Shown here piece after piece: positions 1 to 7,506 of a stretch of DNA of 64,000 nucleotides (the stretch's first letter is position 1; each line of letters begins with the position of its first letter). The position numbers and the translations under genes were made by a program. This DNA comes from Acidimicrobiia bacterium (GTDB lineage Bacteria > Actinomycetota > Acidimicrobiia > IMCC26256 > PALSA-610): the NCBI GenBank assembly GCA_027494135.1, contig JAOSJK010000001.1:1095378-1159377 (forward strand), read 5' to 3'. A model generated the notes under the pieces. That model did not search any database. It saw nothing but the letters and a program-made list of their open reading frames with translations, and was not told where the DNA came from.

Positions 1-179
1 TCATCGAGGCCATGGCCCGCGAGGGGACGACCATCGTTCTCGTCGAGCAGCTCGCGTCGCAGGCTCTCTCGATCGCCGATCGCGCGTACGTGCTCGAGAG
101 CGGCCGGGTGACACTCGGCGGCACCAGCGACGACCTGCGCAACGACCCCGCCGTCGTCGCCGCCTACCTCGGTGGCTGA
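1..179 (+). CDS. livF: Branched-chain amino-acid ABC transporter ATPase, C-terminal fragment
   Basis: The frame enters from the left edge (first full codon at base 3) and stops at TGA 177-179, so only the last 58 residues are present. They contain IVLVEQ, then ADRAYVLESGRV and a terminal AAYLGG. This VEQ / YVLE.GR / YLG order is the usual C-terminus of LivF-type ATPases, which power uptake of branched-chain amino acids or related amides at the inner face of the membrane. Walker A, Q-loop and signature motif lie outside the window, so the substrate class is inferred from the tail alone. LivG or a related ATPase would be the second choice. Confidence 0.75.
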   Translation, partial: IEAMAREGTTIVLVEQLASQALSIADRAYVLESGRVTLGGTSDDLRNDPAVVAAYLGG

Positions 180-185
180 CCAGCC

Positions 186-232
186 CACGAGCGTCGATAG
201 ACCACAATTATTGTGGTCTATCGACGCTCGTG
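186..232. repeat. Palindromic repeat family A, copy 1
   Basis: Perfect inverted repeat: a 23-bp left arm (186-208), one central T (209) and a 23-bp right arm (210-232). The core is GTCGATAGACCACAAT and its complement. It sits between the livF stop (179) and the start of the next gene (252), both on the plus strand. It is much more AT-rich than its surroundings and no T-run follows it, so it is not a standard intrinsic terminator. Further copies lie at 17652-17692, 58740-58784 and 61965-62005. Confidence 0.95.
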
Positions 233-251
233 CCTGAGGGTAGGGGCGGGG

Positions 252-686
252 ATGGGACGGGTGGTGGTGACGGAGCAGATCGCGGCGCCGGTGGAGCGGG
301 TGTGGCGCGCCCTCGTGGAGCCTGCCGAGGTGGTCGTGTGGGACGGCGTCGAGCGTCGCGACGTACCCGACGGCTACCCGCGGCCGGGGCAGCACGCGCG
401 CTGGACGATCCGTGTGGCCGGCGTCCGCGTCGCGCTGCACGACCGCATCGTCGCCGTCGAGCCGAATGAGCGCTTCGCATCCGAGATCACGGTCGGGTTC
501 ATCTCTCTGCAGGAGGAGTACCGGCTGCGCGCGACGCCGGGAGGCGGGTGCGAGCTGGTGAGCGACAACCTGGTGAGGTCGCGCGTCCCCCTGCTGGGCC
601 GCCTCGCCGACTCCCTGACGCGCCGCAACGTCGTCGAATCACTCGCGCGACTCCGGGCTCACTGCGAGGCGAGTCCCGACCCCTGA
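252..686 (+). CDS. SRPBCC (START/Bet v1-like) family protein
   Basis: 144 residues. It opens VVVTEQIAAPVERVWRALVEP, the usual first strand and helix of SRPBCC/polyketide-cyclase-like ligand-binding proteins, followed by alternating strands and a C-terminal helix (SLTRRNVVESLARLRAH). There is no signal peptide or membrane segment, so it is probably cytosolic. The frame is open back to 213, but that upstream GTG lies inside the palindromic repeat, so I prefer ATG 252 behind the G-rich GGGGCGGGG. The ligand and reaction cannot be read from the sequence. It may be a lipid- or aromatic-binding protein. Confidence 0.75.
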   Translation: MGRVVVTEQIAAPVERVWRALVEPAEVVVWDGVERRDVPDGYPRPGQHARWTIRVAGVRVALHDRIVAVEPNERFASEITVGFISLQEEYRLRATPGGGCELVSDNLVRSRVPLLGRLADSLTRRNVVESLARLRAHCEASPDP

Positions 687-755
687 CGGCAGCCCCGCGC
701 GGAGAGCGCGTCTGGTCGGGCGGACGGGCGGCAGGGGGACCGCGCGGGTGGGCGG

Positions 756-1618
756 TCAGGCGGAGCGGATGTTGCGGAACGCGCGACCGAGCAGGGGGTC
801 TTCGCATCGAGGAGGCCGTCGAGGTCGTCGTCGCGGTCGAAGCGCGGCGACCACGACTCCGCGTCGGCGCGCGACGACGGGGCGACCGACTCCGGCTGCG
901 ACTGCGCCGGCGATTGCGGCGACGGGGTCACCGCCACCGACGACTGGGCAACCGACTCGGGCTGCGACTGCAACTGCGACGACGGGGTCACCGGCACCGA
1001 CGACGGGGCAACCGACTCCGGCTGCGACTTCGGCGCGCCGCCCCACTTGGCAGGCGCCCCGGCGATATCTCCCGCGGCGGTGGTCCCGGCGACGTCTGCC
1101 GCGGCGTTCTCGGCGACGTCTCCCGCGGCGGTGGTCCCGGCGACGTCTCCGGCGACGGTGCTCCCGGCGACATCTCCCGCGGCGTTCTCGGCGGCGTCGA
1201 AGGGGAGCATCGCCGTCGCGCTCTCGGCCGGTCGGCGGGTCCGCCTGCGGCGGGGCTTGCGGTCTCTCTCCTTCGCATCCTTGCCGGCCGGCACAGCCTC
1301 GCGGGCGCGCGATCGCGACGCCGCAACGGGGTGCGCACGCTCCGTCGCGGCCCTCTCTCCCGGGGGCCCGGCCGGCGCTGCGACCGCCCCTCGCCGGTCC
1401 TCGAGCGCCCATCCCTGCGGCGGCGTCATCGTCGCGGCGTGCCGGTCGCAGAGGTCGCCGGCGTCGCGGGGGCCGTCGGGGGCGAGAGCGCCCAGCCACA
1501 CGGCGCACGCGCCGGGGTCGAACCCGAAGACGGTTGTGGCCGAGGCGCTGCACCCGGGCCGTGAGCAGAGTCGCCGCACGCGCCGACCGTACCCCGGCCG
1601 AGACCTCTCACCGCGCAT
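756..1618 (-). CDS. DUF3499 family protein with long low-complexity tail (apparent frameshift)
   Basis: The N-terminus (from ATG 1618) holds RRLCSRPGCSASATTVFGF and later DLCDRHAATMTPPQGW, the Cys/His pattern of the actinobacterial DUF3499 family, probably a small zinc-ribbon-like module of unknown function. It is followed by a basic stretch (RKPRRRRTRRP) and then two repeat blocks: about five AGDVAGTTA-like units and three SQPESVAPSS-like units. These are also visible as DNA repeats around 890-1190. Near 788-800 the frame breaks at a C5 run (coding strand). One more C would restore an ending AKTPLLGRAFRNIRSA with TGA at 756-758, which I take as the true C-terminus. Confidence 0.75.
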
Positions 1619-1725
1619 CACGGCCGGTCGGGCGCACGACGACACACCATGACGCGCATGCGCCGAGCCCGTGCCGCGCCGCCTTCGACACCGTGCCGGC
1701 GGGGTCGGTGCGCCGTCGCCGGGCC

Positions 1726-1790
1726 GCGGCCCCGAACCGCGCCGTTGAACCGCGGCCCCGAACCGCGGCCCCGAGCCGCGGCCCCGGACC
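1726..1790. repeat. Five 13-bp tandem repeats
   Basis: Five consecutive in-phase 13-bp units, consensus GCGGCCCCGAACC (1726-1738, 1739-1751, 1752-1764, 1765-1777, 1778-1790). Unit 2 is the most diverged. They lie in the 187-bp gap between the DUF3499 start (1618) and the stop of the ThDP enzyme (1806). No gene is visible in the gap. Confidence 0.9.
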
Positions 1791-1805
1791 GCGCGGCGTC
1801 GCGCC

Positions 1806-3340
1806 CTAGAGGACCATCTCGATCAGGTGCGGACCCGGCTCGGCCAGAGCGACGCGGAGCTCGGCCACGAGATCGTCGGCTGTGGTCACCCGCACGGCCG
1901 GCACTCCCATGCCCGACGCGATGGATACGAAGTCGAGCTCCGGCGGAGTGAGCTCGACCATCGACCGTGCCTTCGCTCCCGGCTCTACGAGGCCGGCGCG
2001 GTAGAGCTCGTATCCGATGATGTTGTACCGCCGGTTCGAGCAGACGACGACCGTCACGTCGAGACCCTCGTGTGCCATGGTCCACAGCGCCGGAAGTGAG
2101 TACATGGCGCTGCCGTCGGCCTGGAACGCGATCACCGGGCGGTCGGGGCAGGCGATCGCAGCCCCGACCGACGCGGGCAGACCGATCCCGAGTGCGCCCC
2201 CCGTGAGCGTCAGCCAGGTGTGCCGCGGAGCGCCCTGAGCGAAGCCGCCCCACGCGACGCCGCTCGTCGCCGACTCGTCGACGATGATCGCCCCCTCGGG
2301 CTGTAGCGCCGCGATCGCCGCCGACGCCGACGTGGCGTCGAGCGCACCCGTGGGCACCGGTACGCGCACACGCTCCGGTCCGGACCCGGGGTCTACGGGC
2401 GCGCCCACTCGCTCAGCGAGACGGTCAAGGGCGTCCTCGACGTCGGCCTCCGGCGACGCGACCGTGAACCGGGCGACGCCGTCGTCGAGGATGCGGCTCC
2501 GCCCCTCCGGGTAGCCGAAGAACGCGACCGGATCGAGCGCGCCGGCGAACACCACCGACGCGGCGTCGCTCAGATCGTTCGCCGCGAGCTCCGGGAAGTA
2601 GCCGAGGCGGTGGGGAGCGGGGAGATCGGCGCCCTGCTCCACGCGCGCGGGGAAGGTCTCCATCATCACGGCGCACGCGGTCCCCGCCGCGACGCGCTCC
2701 GCAGCGCGCAACCCACGTTCCCGCAGCGCACGCCCGCCCAACAGCAGCACCGAGCCTTCGCGGGTGAGCATCTCGGCGGCCTCGACCACCTCGGCGTCGG
2801 ACGCCTTCGGACGATCGTCGGGCGTCACCGCGACCGCTCCTTCGCCGGCCTCCCCCACTGGTGGTCGGCGCAGGCGACGAGCGTGGCGACCTGGCCCCTG
2901 AGCGCCGCGGCGATCGCGCCGGCCATGTCGGACGCGAGGCCCTCGGCAGACGACGACGTTCCCACCCATCCCGAGACGTTGCGCGCGAGCAGATCGATGT
3001 CAGAGGCGAGGGGCGCGTCGGCGGCGAGGTGCCAGGACGCGTGGTCACCCACGACGTTGACGACGGGCGTGCGCGCACGGCGCGCGTTGTGGAGGTTGCT
3101 CACGGCGTTCCCGAGACCGGGGCCGAGGTGGAGGATCGTCATGGCCGGCCGATCAGTGAGGCGCCCGTACCCGTCGGCCGCCCCCGCTACCACGACCTCC
3201 GCGAGGCAGAGCACCGCGCGCACTCCCTCCACCGTGTCGAGCGCAGCCACGAGGGGGATCTCGGTGGTGCCGGGGTTCGCGAAGCAGACCTCGACCCCTC
3301 CACCTGCCGCCGTCGCCATCAGTCGCTCGGCACCGTTCAC
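1806..3340 (-). CDS. Thiamine-diphosphate-dependent enzyme, acetolactate synthase/benzoylformate decarboxylase-like (frameshifted)
   Basis: About 511 residues in two frames. The first (from 3340) begins MNGAERLMATAAGGGVEVCF with FANPGTTEIPLVAALD, LCLAEVVVAGAADGYGR (the E of the ThDP activation site) and HLGPGLGNAVSNLHNARRA. The second, entered near 2850, carries the central domain and the C-terminal ThDP site: FQADGSAMYSLPALWTMA (GDG/GDGS-like) and NRRYNIIGYEL. The FANPGT and HLGPGLGN motifs match an actinobacterial group annotated as acetolactate-synthase large-subunit-like. There is no regulatory subunit or ilvC nearby, so a role in branched-chain synthesis is not supported; 2-oxo-acid decarboxylation is as likely. 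Confidence 0.75.
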
Positions 3341-3428
3341 TGGTTGCCTCCCCGGTCGACCTCCCGGTCGACTCGACCTCGTGCGGGGCCTCCGCCGCCC
3401 CGGCTCACGTGCACGCCCGATTCACATC

Positions 3429-3485
3429 GCCGGCGGCCCGGACCGACCGGGGCCGACCCGGTGCTGCCGGCGGCCCGGACCGACC
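3429..3485. repeat. Direct duplication, 20 bp at 37-bp period
   Basis: The 20-mer GCCGGCGGCCCGGACCGACC occurs at 3429-3448 and again at 3466-3485, in the 205-bp intergenic stretch between the divergent ThDP-enzyme and homoserine-kinase genes. Otherwise I see nothing in that gap. Confidence 0.85.
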
Positions 3486-3545
3486 CGGCACTGCGGTCCG
3501 GCACCGACCCTCGACCGGCAGGCGCGCGTGAGCGAGGCTATCGGC

Positions 3546-4358
3546 ATGACCAGTGGCCCACGAATACGGGTGCCGGCGTCGTCGGCGAACCTCGGACCGG
3601 CCTTCGACGCGCTCGGAGTGGCCCTCAGCAGCTATCTGGAGGTATCGGTAGGCACCGGGGAGCCGGCTTCCGAGACCCATCCCGCGGTCCGCGCGTTCCG
3701 GCAGGCCGGTGGCGCCGGCCCGATCTCGGTGACGGCCGAGTTCCCCGGTGGCCGCGGGCTCGGCTACTCCGGTGCCGCACGGGTAGCGGGACTCCTCGCC
3801 GCCCACGTCCAGAGCGGCAGGGGCGCGTTCGAGTCGCGCGAGGTGGTGCTGGCTCAGGCGACCGAGATGGAGGGGCACTCCGACAACGCCGCCGCGTCGC
3901 TACTGGGCGGAGTGGTCGCGTCGGCCGGTGGACACGCGACGCGGATCCCGATGGCTCTCGAGCCCGCCGTCGTCGTCTGGATCCCCGACCGCGAGACGGC
4001 GACGAAGGAGTCGCGCCGGCGCCTGACCGCGACGGTCGCGTTCGACGACGCCGCCTTCAACGTCGGGCGCACCGCACTGCTCGTCGCCGCCCTCGCAGCG
4101 GGCGACACCGCCGCTCTGCGCGCAGCGACCGAGGACCGCCTACACCAGGGTGCCCGCCTCGCCCGCCTCCCCGACTCGCGCACCGCCCTGCGCGCCGCGC
4201 TCGACGCTGGCGCCTGGTGCGCGTGGCTGAGCGGCTCAGGCCCGTCGATCGCCGCTCTGGCCGACCCGGCCGACGCCCGTAGGATCGCCGCGGCGCTACC
4301 GTCGCCGGGCCGGGCGACGGTCCTGCGTGTCGACGACGAGGGAGCAACCGCCACATGA
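3546..4358 (+). CDS. thrB: Homoserine kinase-like GHMP kinase
   Basis: 270 residues. The N-terminal motif is RVPASSANLGPAFDALGVAL, the GHMP ATP-binding loop is GGRGLGYSGAARVAG (canonical GLGSSAA, here with YSG), then EGHSDNAAASLLGG and the C-terminal SGSGPSIAALA. The VPASSANLGP.FD..G and EGH.DN pair is the homoserine kinase pattern, so the expected reaction is ATP-dependent phosphorylation of homoserine for threonine synthesis. The family is usually about 300 residues, so this one is short. hom and thrC are not adjacent. Its stop overlaps the next gene as ATGA (4355-4358), implying translational coupling with the SDR. Confidence 0.8.
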   Translation: MTSGPRIRVPASSANLGPAFDALGVALSSYLEVSVGTGEPASETHPAVRAFRQAGGAGPISVTAEFPGGRGLGYSGAARVAGLLAAHVQSGRGAFESREVVLAQATEMEGHSDNAAASLLGGVVASAGGHATRIPMALEPAVVVWIPDRETATKESRRRLTATVAFDDAAFNVGRTALLVAALAAGDTAALRAATEDRLHQGARLARLPDSRTALRAALDAGAWCAWLSGSGPSIAALADPADARRIAAALPSPGRATVLRVDDEGATAT

Positions 4359-5128
4359 GGGTCGAGGGCAGGGTCGTCGTCGTCACCGGGGCCGCCAACG
4401 GCATCGGGGCCGCACTCGCCCGGCGCTTCGCCGCCGAGGGAGCACGCGCTCTCGTCCTCGCCGACGTCGACGAGGCAAACCTCGCTGCGGTGGCCGGAGA
4501 CGTGGGCGGGCTGGCGATGCGCTGCGACGTCTCGGACCCCGCCGCGCTCGAGCACCTGGTCGAGGCGGCCGAACGCGACGCCGGCCCGATCGATCTCTTC
4601 TGCTCCAACGCCGGGATCGTGGTCCCAGGAGGCGCCGAGTCCCCAGACGACGTGTGGCGGCGCTGCATCGACGTCAACGTCATGGCCCACGTGTGGGCCG
4701 CGCGTGCCGTCGTCCCGCGCATGATCGCCCGCGGCGGCGGCTATCTGCTGAACACCGCCTCGGCTGCGGGCCTGCTCAGCCAGCTCGGCTCGGCCACCTA
4801 CTCGGTCACGAAGCACGCCGCCGTCGCACTCGCCGAGTGGCTCTCCATCACCCACGGCGACCAGGGGATCAAGGTCTCGGTGCTCTGCCCCCAGGCGGTG
4901 CGCACCGACATGATCGCCGGGGTGGAGGAGGGCGGTGTCGCCGGCGTCGACGGGGTCATCGAGCCCGAGGACGTCGCCCAGGCCGTGATCGACGGGCTCG
5001 CCGAGGAGAGCTTCCTCATCCTCCCGCACCCGAAGGTGCTCGAGTACTACCGCCGCAAGGGCTCCGACTACGACCGCTGGCTCTCCGGGATGCGCCGGCT
5101 CCAGTCGCGCTTCTCCGGCATGGGGTGA
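4355..5128 (+). CDS. Short-chain dehydrogenase/reductase (SDR)
   Basis: 257 residues, classical SDR. The NAD(P) loop is TGAANGIGAALARRF near residues 11-25, then an acidic D after the second strand (VLADVDEANL, which favours NAD), CSNAGI, a catalytic Ser in NTASAAG and YSVTK (Tyr...Lys). It acts in the cytosol on an unknown alcohol or ketone. The C-terminal YYRRKGSDYDRWLSGMRRLQ resembles actinobacterial SDRs annotated near fatty-acid degradation. The start overlaps the thrB stop (ATGA). A hairpin follows at 5140-5164. Confidence 0.85.
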   Translation: MRVEGRVVVVTGAANGIGAALARRFAAEGARALVLADVDEANLAAVAGDVGGLAMRCDVSDPAALEHLVEAAERDAGPIDLFCSNAGIVVPGGAESPDDVWRRCIDVNVMAHVWAARAVVPRMIARGGGYLLNTASAAGLLSQLGSATYSVTKHAAVALAEWLSITHGDQGIKVSVLCPQAVRTDMIAGVEEGGVAGVDGVIEPEDVAQAVIDGLAEESFLILPHPKVLEYYRRKGSDYDRWLSGMRRLQSRFSGMG

Positions 5129-5139
5129 CGCCTCGGCCG

Positions 5140-5164
5140 CCTCACGCCCCCGCTCGGGGTGAGG
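5140..5164. terminator. Hairpin between convergent genes, likely bidirectional terminator
   Basis: CCTCACGCCCC (5140-5150) pairs with GGGGTGAGG (5156-5164) with one bulged base and a short loop. It lies between the SDR stop (5128) and the stop of the minus-strand gene (5178). There is no T-run, as is common in high-GC actinobacteria. Confidence 0.6.
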
Positions 5165-5177
5165 CCTCGGGCCCCGC

Positions 5178-5876
5178 CTAGCCCGCCGTCGGCAGCCCGA
5201 AGGCCTCGGCCGCCTCACGTCTCCGCTCGTCGCGGGTGACGAAGACGAGTGGCTCGGGTGCCGCCAGCGGCGCCGCCACCGCCAGGGCCGTGACCACGTG
5301 GATCGCGCCCAGTGGCCCCAGCCCGTGGGCACGGGCCAGCTCGGCTGCGGCTGCGAGAGTCCGCTCCGCCACCAGCCGCAGCAGCAGCAGCGCCCCACCG
5401 GTACCGCAGTCGGCGTCGAAGCGACCGAGCAGCTCGCGTGAACGAGGCCGCTCGGCGAAGGCCGCCGCGACCTCGACCCGCACCACCTCCGAGGAGACGA
5501 CCGGGTCGGGGCCCTCGAGGAGCACCCCCCTGAGGGCGGGGTGGTCGGGGTGGTCGGGGAGGTAGGCGCCGAGGATCGCGCCTGCGTCGGCGTAGAGAAC
5601 CGTCACGTCTCGCCTCGGCTTCGCCACTCTCCGGCCGGCCGTCGCGGCGCTTGTGACATCTTTCTCATACCTCGCTGCCGGCTGTAGGAGGGACGCCGCA
5701 AGCACCCCGGACCGCCCGGCCTTGCGCCGCAGGTGCTCCCGCCGGCCCTCCCTGCCCTCGATCGCGGCGGTCAACACCTCGTTGACCAGGGCATTCACCG
5801 AGCGCCCCTCCGCCGAGGCGCGCTCGCGGAGCCCGGCGTGGAGGTCGTCGTCGACTCGCACCAGGAGCTGCCGCAC
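5178..5876 (-). CDS. VapB-like antitoxin and PIN-domain (VapC-like) toxin in one open frame
   Basis: 232 codons without an internal stop. Residues 1-40 (QLLVRVDDDLHAGLRERA then NALVNEVL) form a ribbon-helix-helix antitoxin N-terminus. From about residue 91 (VTVLYADAGAILGAYL) a PIN nuclease begins, with acidic positions in YADAG, SSEVVRVE and FVTRDERR. At the usual DAIH motif this protein reads GAIH, so one metal-binding Asp is missing. VapB and VapC are normally separate genes. Here the toxin could start internally at GTG 5606, the two could be truly fused, or a stop could be lost to a base error. The start at GTG 5876 has a -10 hexamer 6 nt upstream and no Shine-Dalgarno. Confidence 0.75.
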   Translation of the reverse strand: MRQLLVRVDDDLHAGLRERASAEGRSVNALVNEVLTAAIEGREGRREHLRRKAGRSGVLAASLLQPAARYEKDVTSAATAGRRVAKPRRDVTVLYADAGAILGAYLPDHPDHPALRGVLLEGPDPVVSSEVVRVEVAAAFAERPRSRELLGRFDADCGTGGALLLLRLVAERTLAAAAELARAHGLGPLGAIHVVTALAVAAPLAAPEPLVFVTRDERRREAAEAFGLPTAG

Positions 5877-5882
5877 AAATCG

Positions 5883-5913
5883 ACGATATCACTAAAAGGC
5901 GCTACTGATATCG
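5883..5913 (-). promoter_or_regulatory. Promoter -10 (TATCGT) overlapped by an inverted-repeat operator
   Basis: On the minus strand TATCGT (5888-5883) ends 6 nt before GTG 5876, giving a leaderless start. CGATATCACT (5884-5893) and ACTGATATCG (5904-5913) form an inverted repeat (9 of 10 paired) with 20-bp centre-to-centre spacing, two helical turns on one face. This fits an autoregulatory site for a ribbon-helix-helix antitoxin that would occlude the promoter. Confidence 0.65.
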
Positions 5914-5951
5914 CCAGGTGGAGCTCCGATACCCCTACCGGTACGTTCGCT

Positions 5952-5976
5952 CACCGTCGTCGGAATCCCGACGGTG
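5952..5976. other. Short inverted repeat upstream of the Rpf-like gene
   Basis: CACCGTCG (5952-5959) and CGACGGTG (5969-5976) with a 9-nt loop, about 60 nt upstream of ATG 6033. It could be an operator or a leader hairpin. It does not match the c-di-AMP (ydaO) riboswitch often found before rpf genes. Confidence 0.4.
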
Positions 5977-6032
5977 TGATTCCTCCCCCGATCCAGAGCC
6001 GCGCTTCGTCGCGCGCAGGAGAAGAAGGGACC

Positions 6033-7409
6033 ATGAGTACCAGAGCAACGACCGAGAGGACGGCGAGGCGGTCAGGGCCGGCCTACGGGCAGGCCACCGC
6101 AGGCGCCCCGGACAATCGCCATACCGTGGGGCCCGTGCTCGCCGGGGACGCGAGCAGGACGGCGGTGCACCTCCCCGCCGGCCCCACGGTTCACTCCCGG
6201 CGCCGCAGGGCGTCGGGCACCGCCCCCGGCAGGCGCCTGCTCGGCGCTCTCACCGGGGCGTTCTTCCTGCTCTCGGCCGGGGGAGCGGTCTCCGACGCCA
6301 CGGTCGGTGGCACGCTCAGCGCCCCGGCGGTGGAGGCCGGGACCGCCGCCGTCAACTCGGTGAGCGCCCACGGCGACGCCGAGGACCTAGGCCCCTCCGC
6401 CGGCCTCGCCCTAGCCTCCCCCTGCTCGGGGTCACGGCCACCTCCACGGGTGAGGGGTACTGGCTCGTCGCCGGCGACGGCGGCGTCTTCGCCTACGGCG
6501 ACGCCGACTTCCACGGCTCGACCGGCGATCTGCCCTCGTGGCCCCGGTGGTCGGGATGGCCGCAACCGCCTCGGGAGGCGGCTACTGGCTCGCGGCGAGC
6601 GACGGCGGAGTCTTCGCCTTCGGCGACGCCGCCTACCTCGGGTCGACCGGCGACCTCACGCTGTCGGCCCCGATCGTCGCCATCACCCCCACCCCGACGG
6701 GCGACGGCTACTGGCTCGCAGCGAGCGACGGCGGCGTCTTCGCCTTCGGCGACGCCACCTACATCGACGCCCCGCAGCCCGCGTCCCTCCCCGTGCCCAT
6801 CGTCGCCATGGCCTCCACCGCCTCGGGCGACGGCTACTGGCTGCTCGCTCGCGACGGCGGGGTCTTCGCCTTCGGTGACGCCGACTTCTCGGGCTCGGCC
6901 GCCGGCATCACCACCGGCGCGGTCGGCATAGCCCCCGACGCAGACGGCGAGGGCTACTGGATCGCCGCCGCCGACGGCGCCGTGTACTCGTTCGCAGCCG
7001 ACGACCTGCTCGGTGCGGCGGCCGCGCCCTCCGACTCTGCTCCGCCTGTGGTCGGCATCGCGGCGCGTCCCGGCGGCTACTGGATCGCACGCGGCGAGAC
7101 GCCCCCGGTTGTCGCCCCACCGAGCAACCGGGCCCACCCGTTCCTCGTGTGCACCCGGTCTCACGAGTCGTCGCACACGCCCCCTGTACGACGACGGGTA
7201 CGCGGCGGTGAGCTCGTCGGGCACTTACCGGGGCGCCTACCAGTTCTCCCGGTCTACGTGGAACAGCACCGCCGCCCACGCCGGCCGCCCCCGACCTCGT
7301 GGGCGTGGACCCGGCAGCGGCCTCCCCGGACGACCAGGACGCCCTCGCCCTCGACCTCTACCACTGGCAGGGCGCCTCCCCCTGGCTCGGCCGCTGCTCC
7401 GGCCTCTGA
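6033..7409 (+). CDS. Secreted repeat protein with C-terminal Rpf/transglycosylase-like domain (multiple frameshifts)
   Basis: Start ATG 6033 behind GAAGAAGGGA. A basic N-region leads into a hydrophobic segment (LLGALTGAFFLLSAGG), a signal peptide or anchor. From about 6430 to 7090 come at least five repeats of the type GYWLAASDGGVFAFGDA, each roughly 45 residues, likely one propeller. The C-terminal domain reads FLVCTRSHES then TYRGAYQFSRSTWN, HAGRP, VGVDPAAASPDDQDALAL and PWLGRC, matching resuscitation-promoting-factor/transglycosylase domains that cut peptidoglycan; the E of HES is the likely catalytic acid. The frame changes about four times (near 6420, 6540, 7170, 7290), so the 458-residue product needs base correction. 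Natural decay is possible but less likely because all pieces are conserved. Confidence 0.75.
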
Positions 7410-7427
7410 CCCCCACACCTCGGTGTC

Positions 7428-7470
7428 TTGGCGTCACTTCCTCGCGTATACCGCGGGGAAGTGACGCCAA
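7428..7470. repeat. Strong hairpin, 19-bp arms (single copy)
   Basis: TTGGCGTCACTTCCTCGCG (7428-7446) pairs with 7452-7470 with one G:T; the loop is TATAC. It follows the Rpf-like stop (7409) and precedes the ubiB-family promoter. No T-run follows; GGGTTGGGGG comes next (7477-7486). It may act as a terminator, but it shares that flank with the dispersed repeat families. Confidence 0.85.
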
Positions 7471-7494
7471 AACGAGGGGTTGGGGGCGCGGGTC

Positions 7495-7500
7495 TAGCCT
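7495..7500 (+). promoter_or_regulatory. -10 element TAGCCT, leaderless start
   Basis: TAGCCT ends 6 nt before GTG 7507 of the UbiB-family gene. No Shine-Dalgarno is possible in between. Confidence 0.55.
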
Positions 7501-7506
7501 ACGGGG

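Noticed and set aside
186-232. Family A and B palindromes as intrinsic terminators
   Set aside because: No T-run follows, one copy of each lies in a divergent promoter region, and sequence (not only pairing) is conserved between copies.
213-251. Upstream starts (VYRR...) inside palindromic repeats at 213, 58766 and 61981
   Set aside because: They are encoded by the repeat arms on both strands and add no conserved sequence. Downstream starts have better upstream signals.
1806-3340. Calling the ThDP enzyme ilvB
   Set aside because: It lacks ilvN/ilvC neighbours, and its motifs fit a separate ThDP group; acetolactate synthesis is not shown.
5178-5876. Genomic island or prophage around the toxin-antitoxin ORF
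   Set aside because: No integrase, transposase, tRNA attachment site or clear composition change; neighbours are ordinary chromosomal genes.
5914-6032. c-di-AMP (ydaO) riboswitch before the Rpf-like gene
   Set aside because: The conserved ydaO motifs are absent; only a short 8-bp inverted repeat is present.
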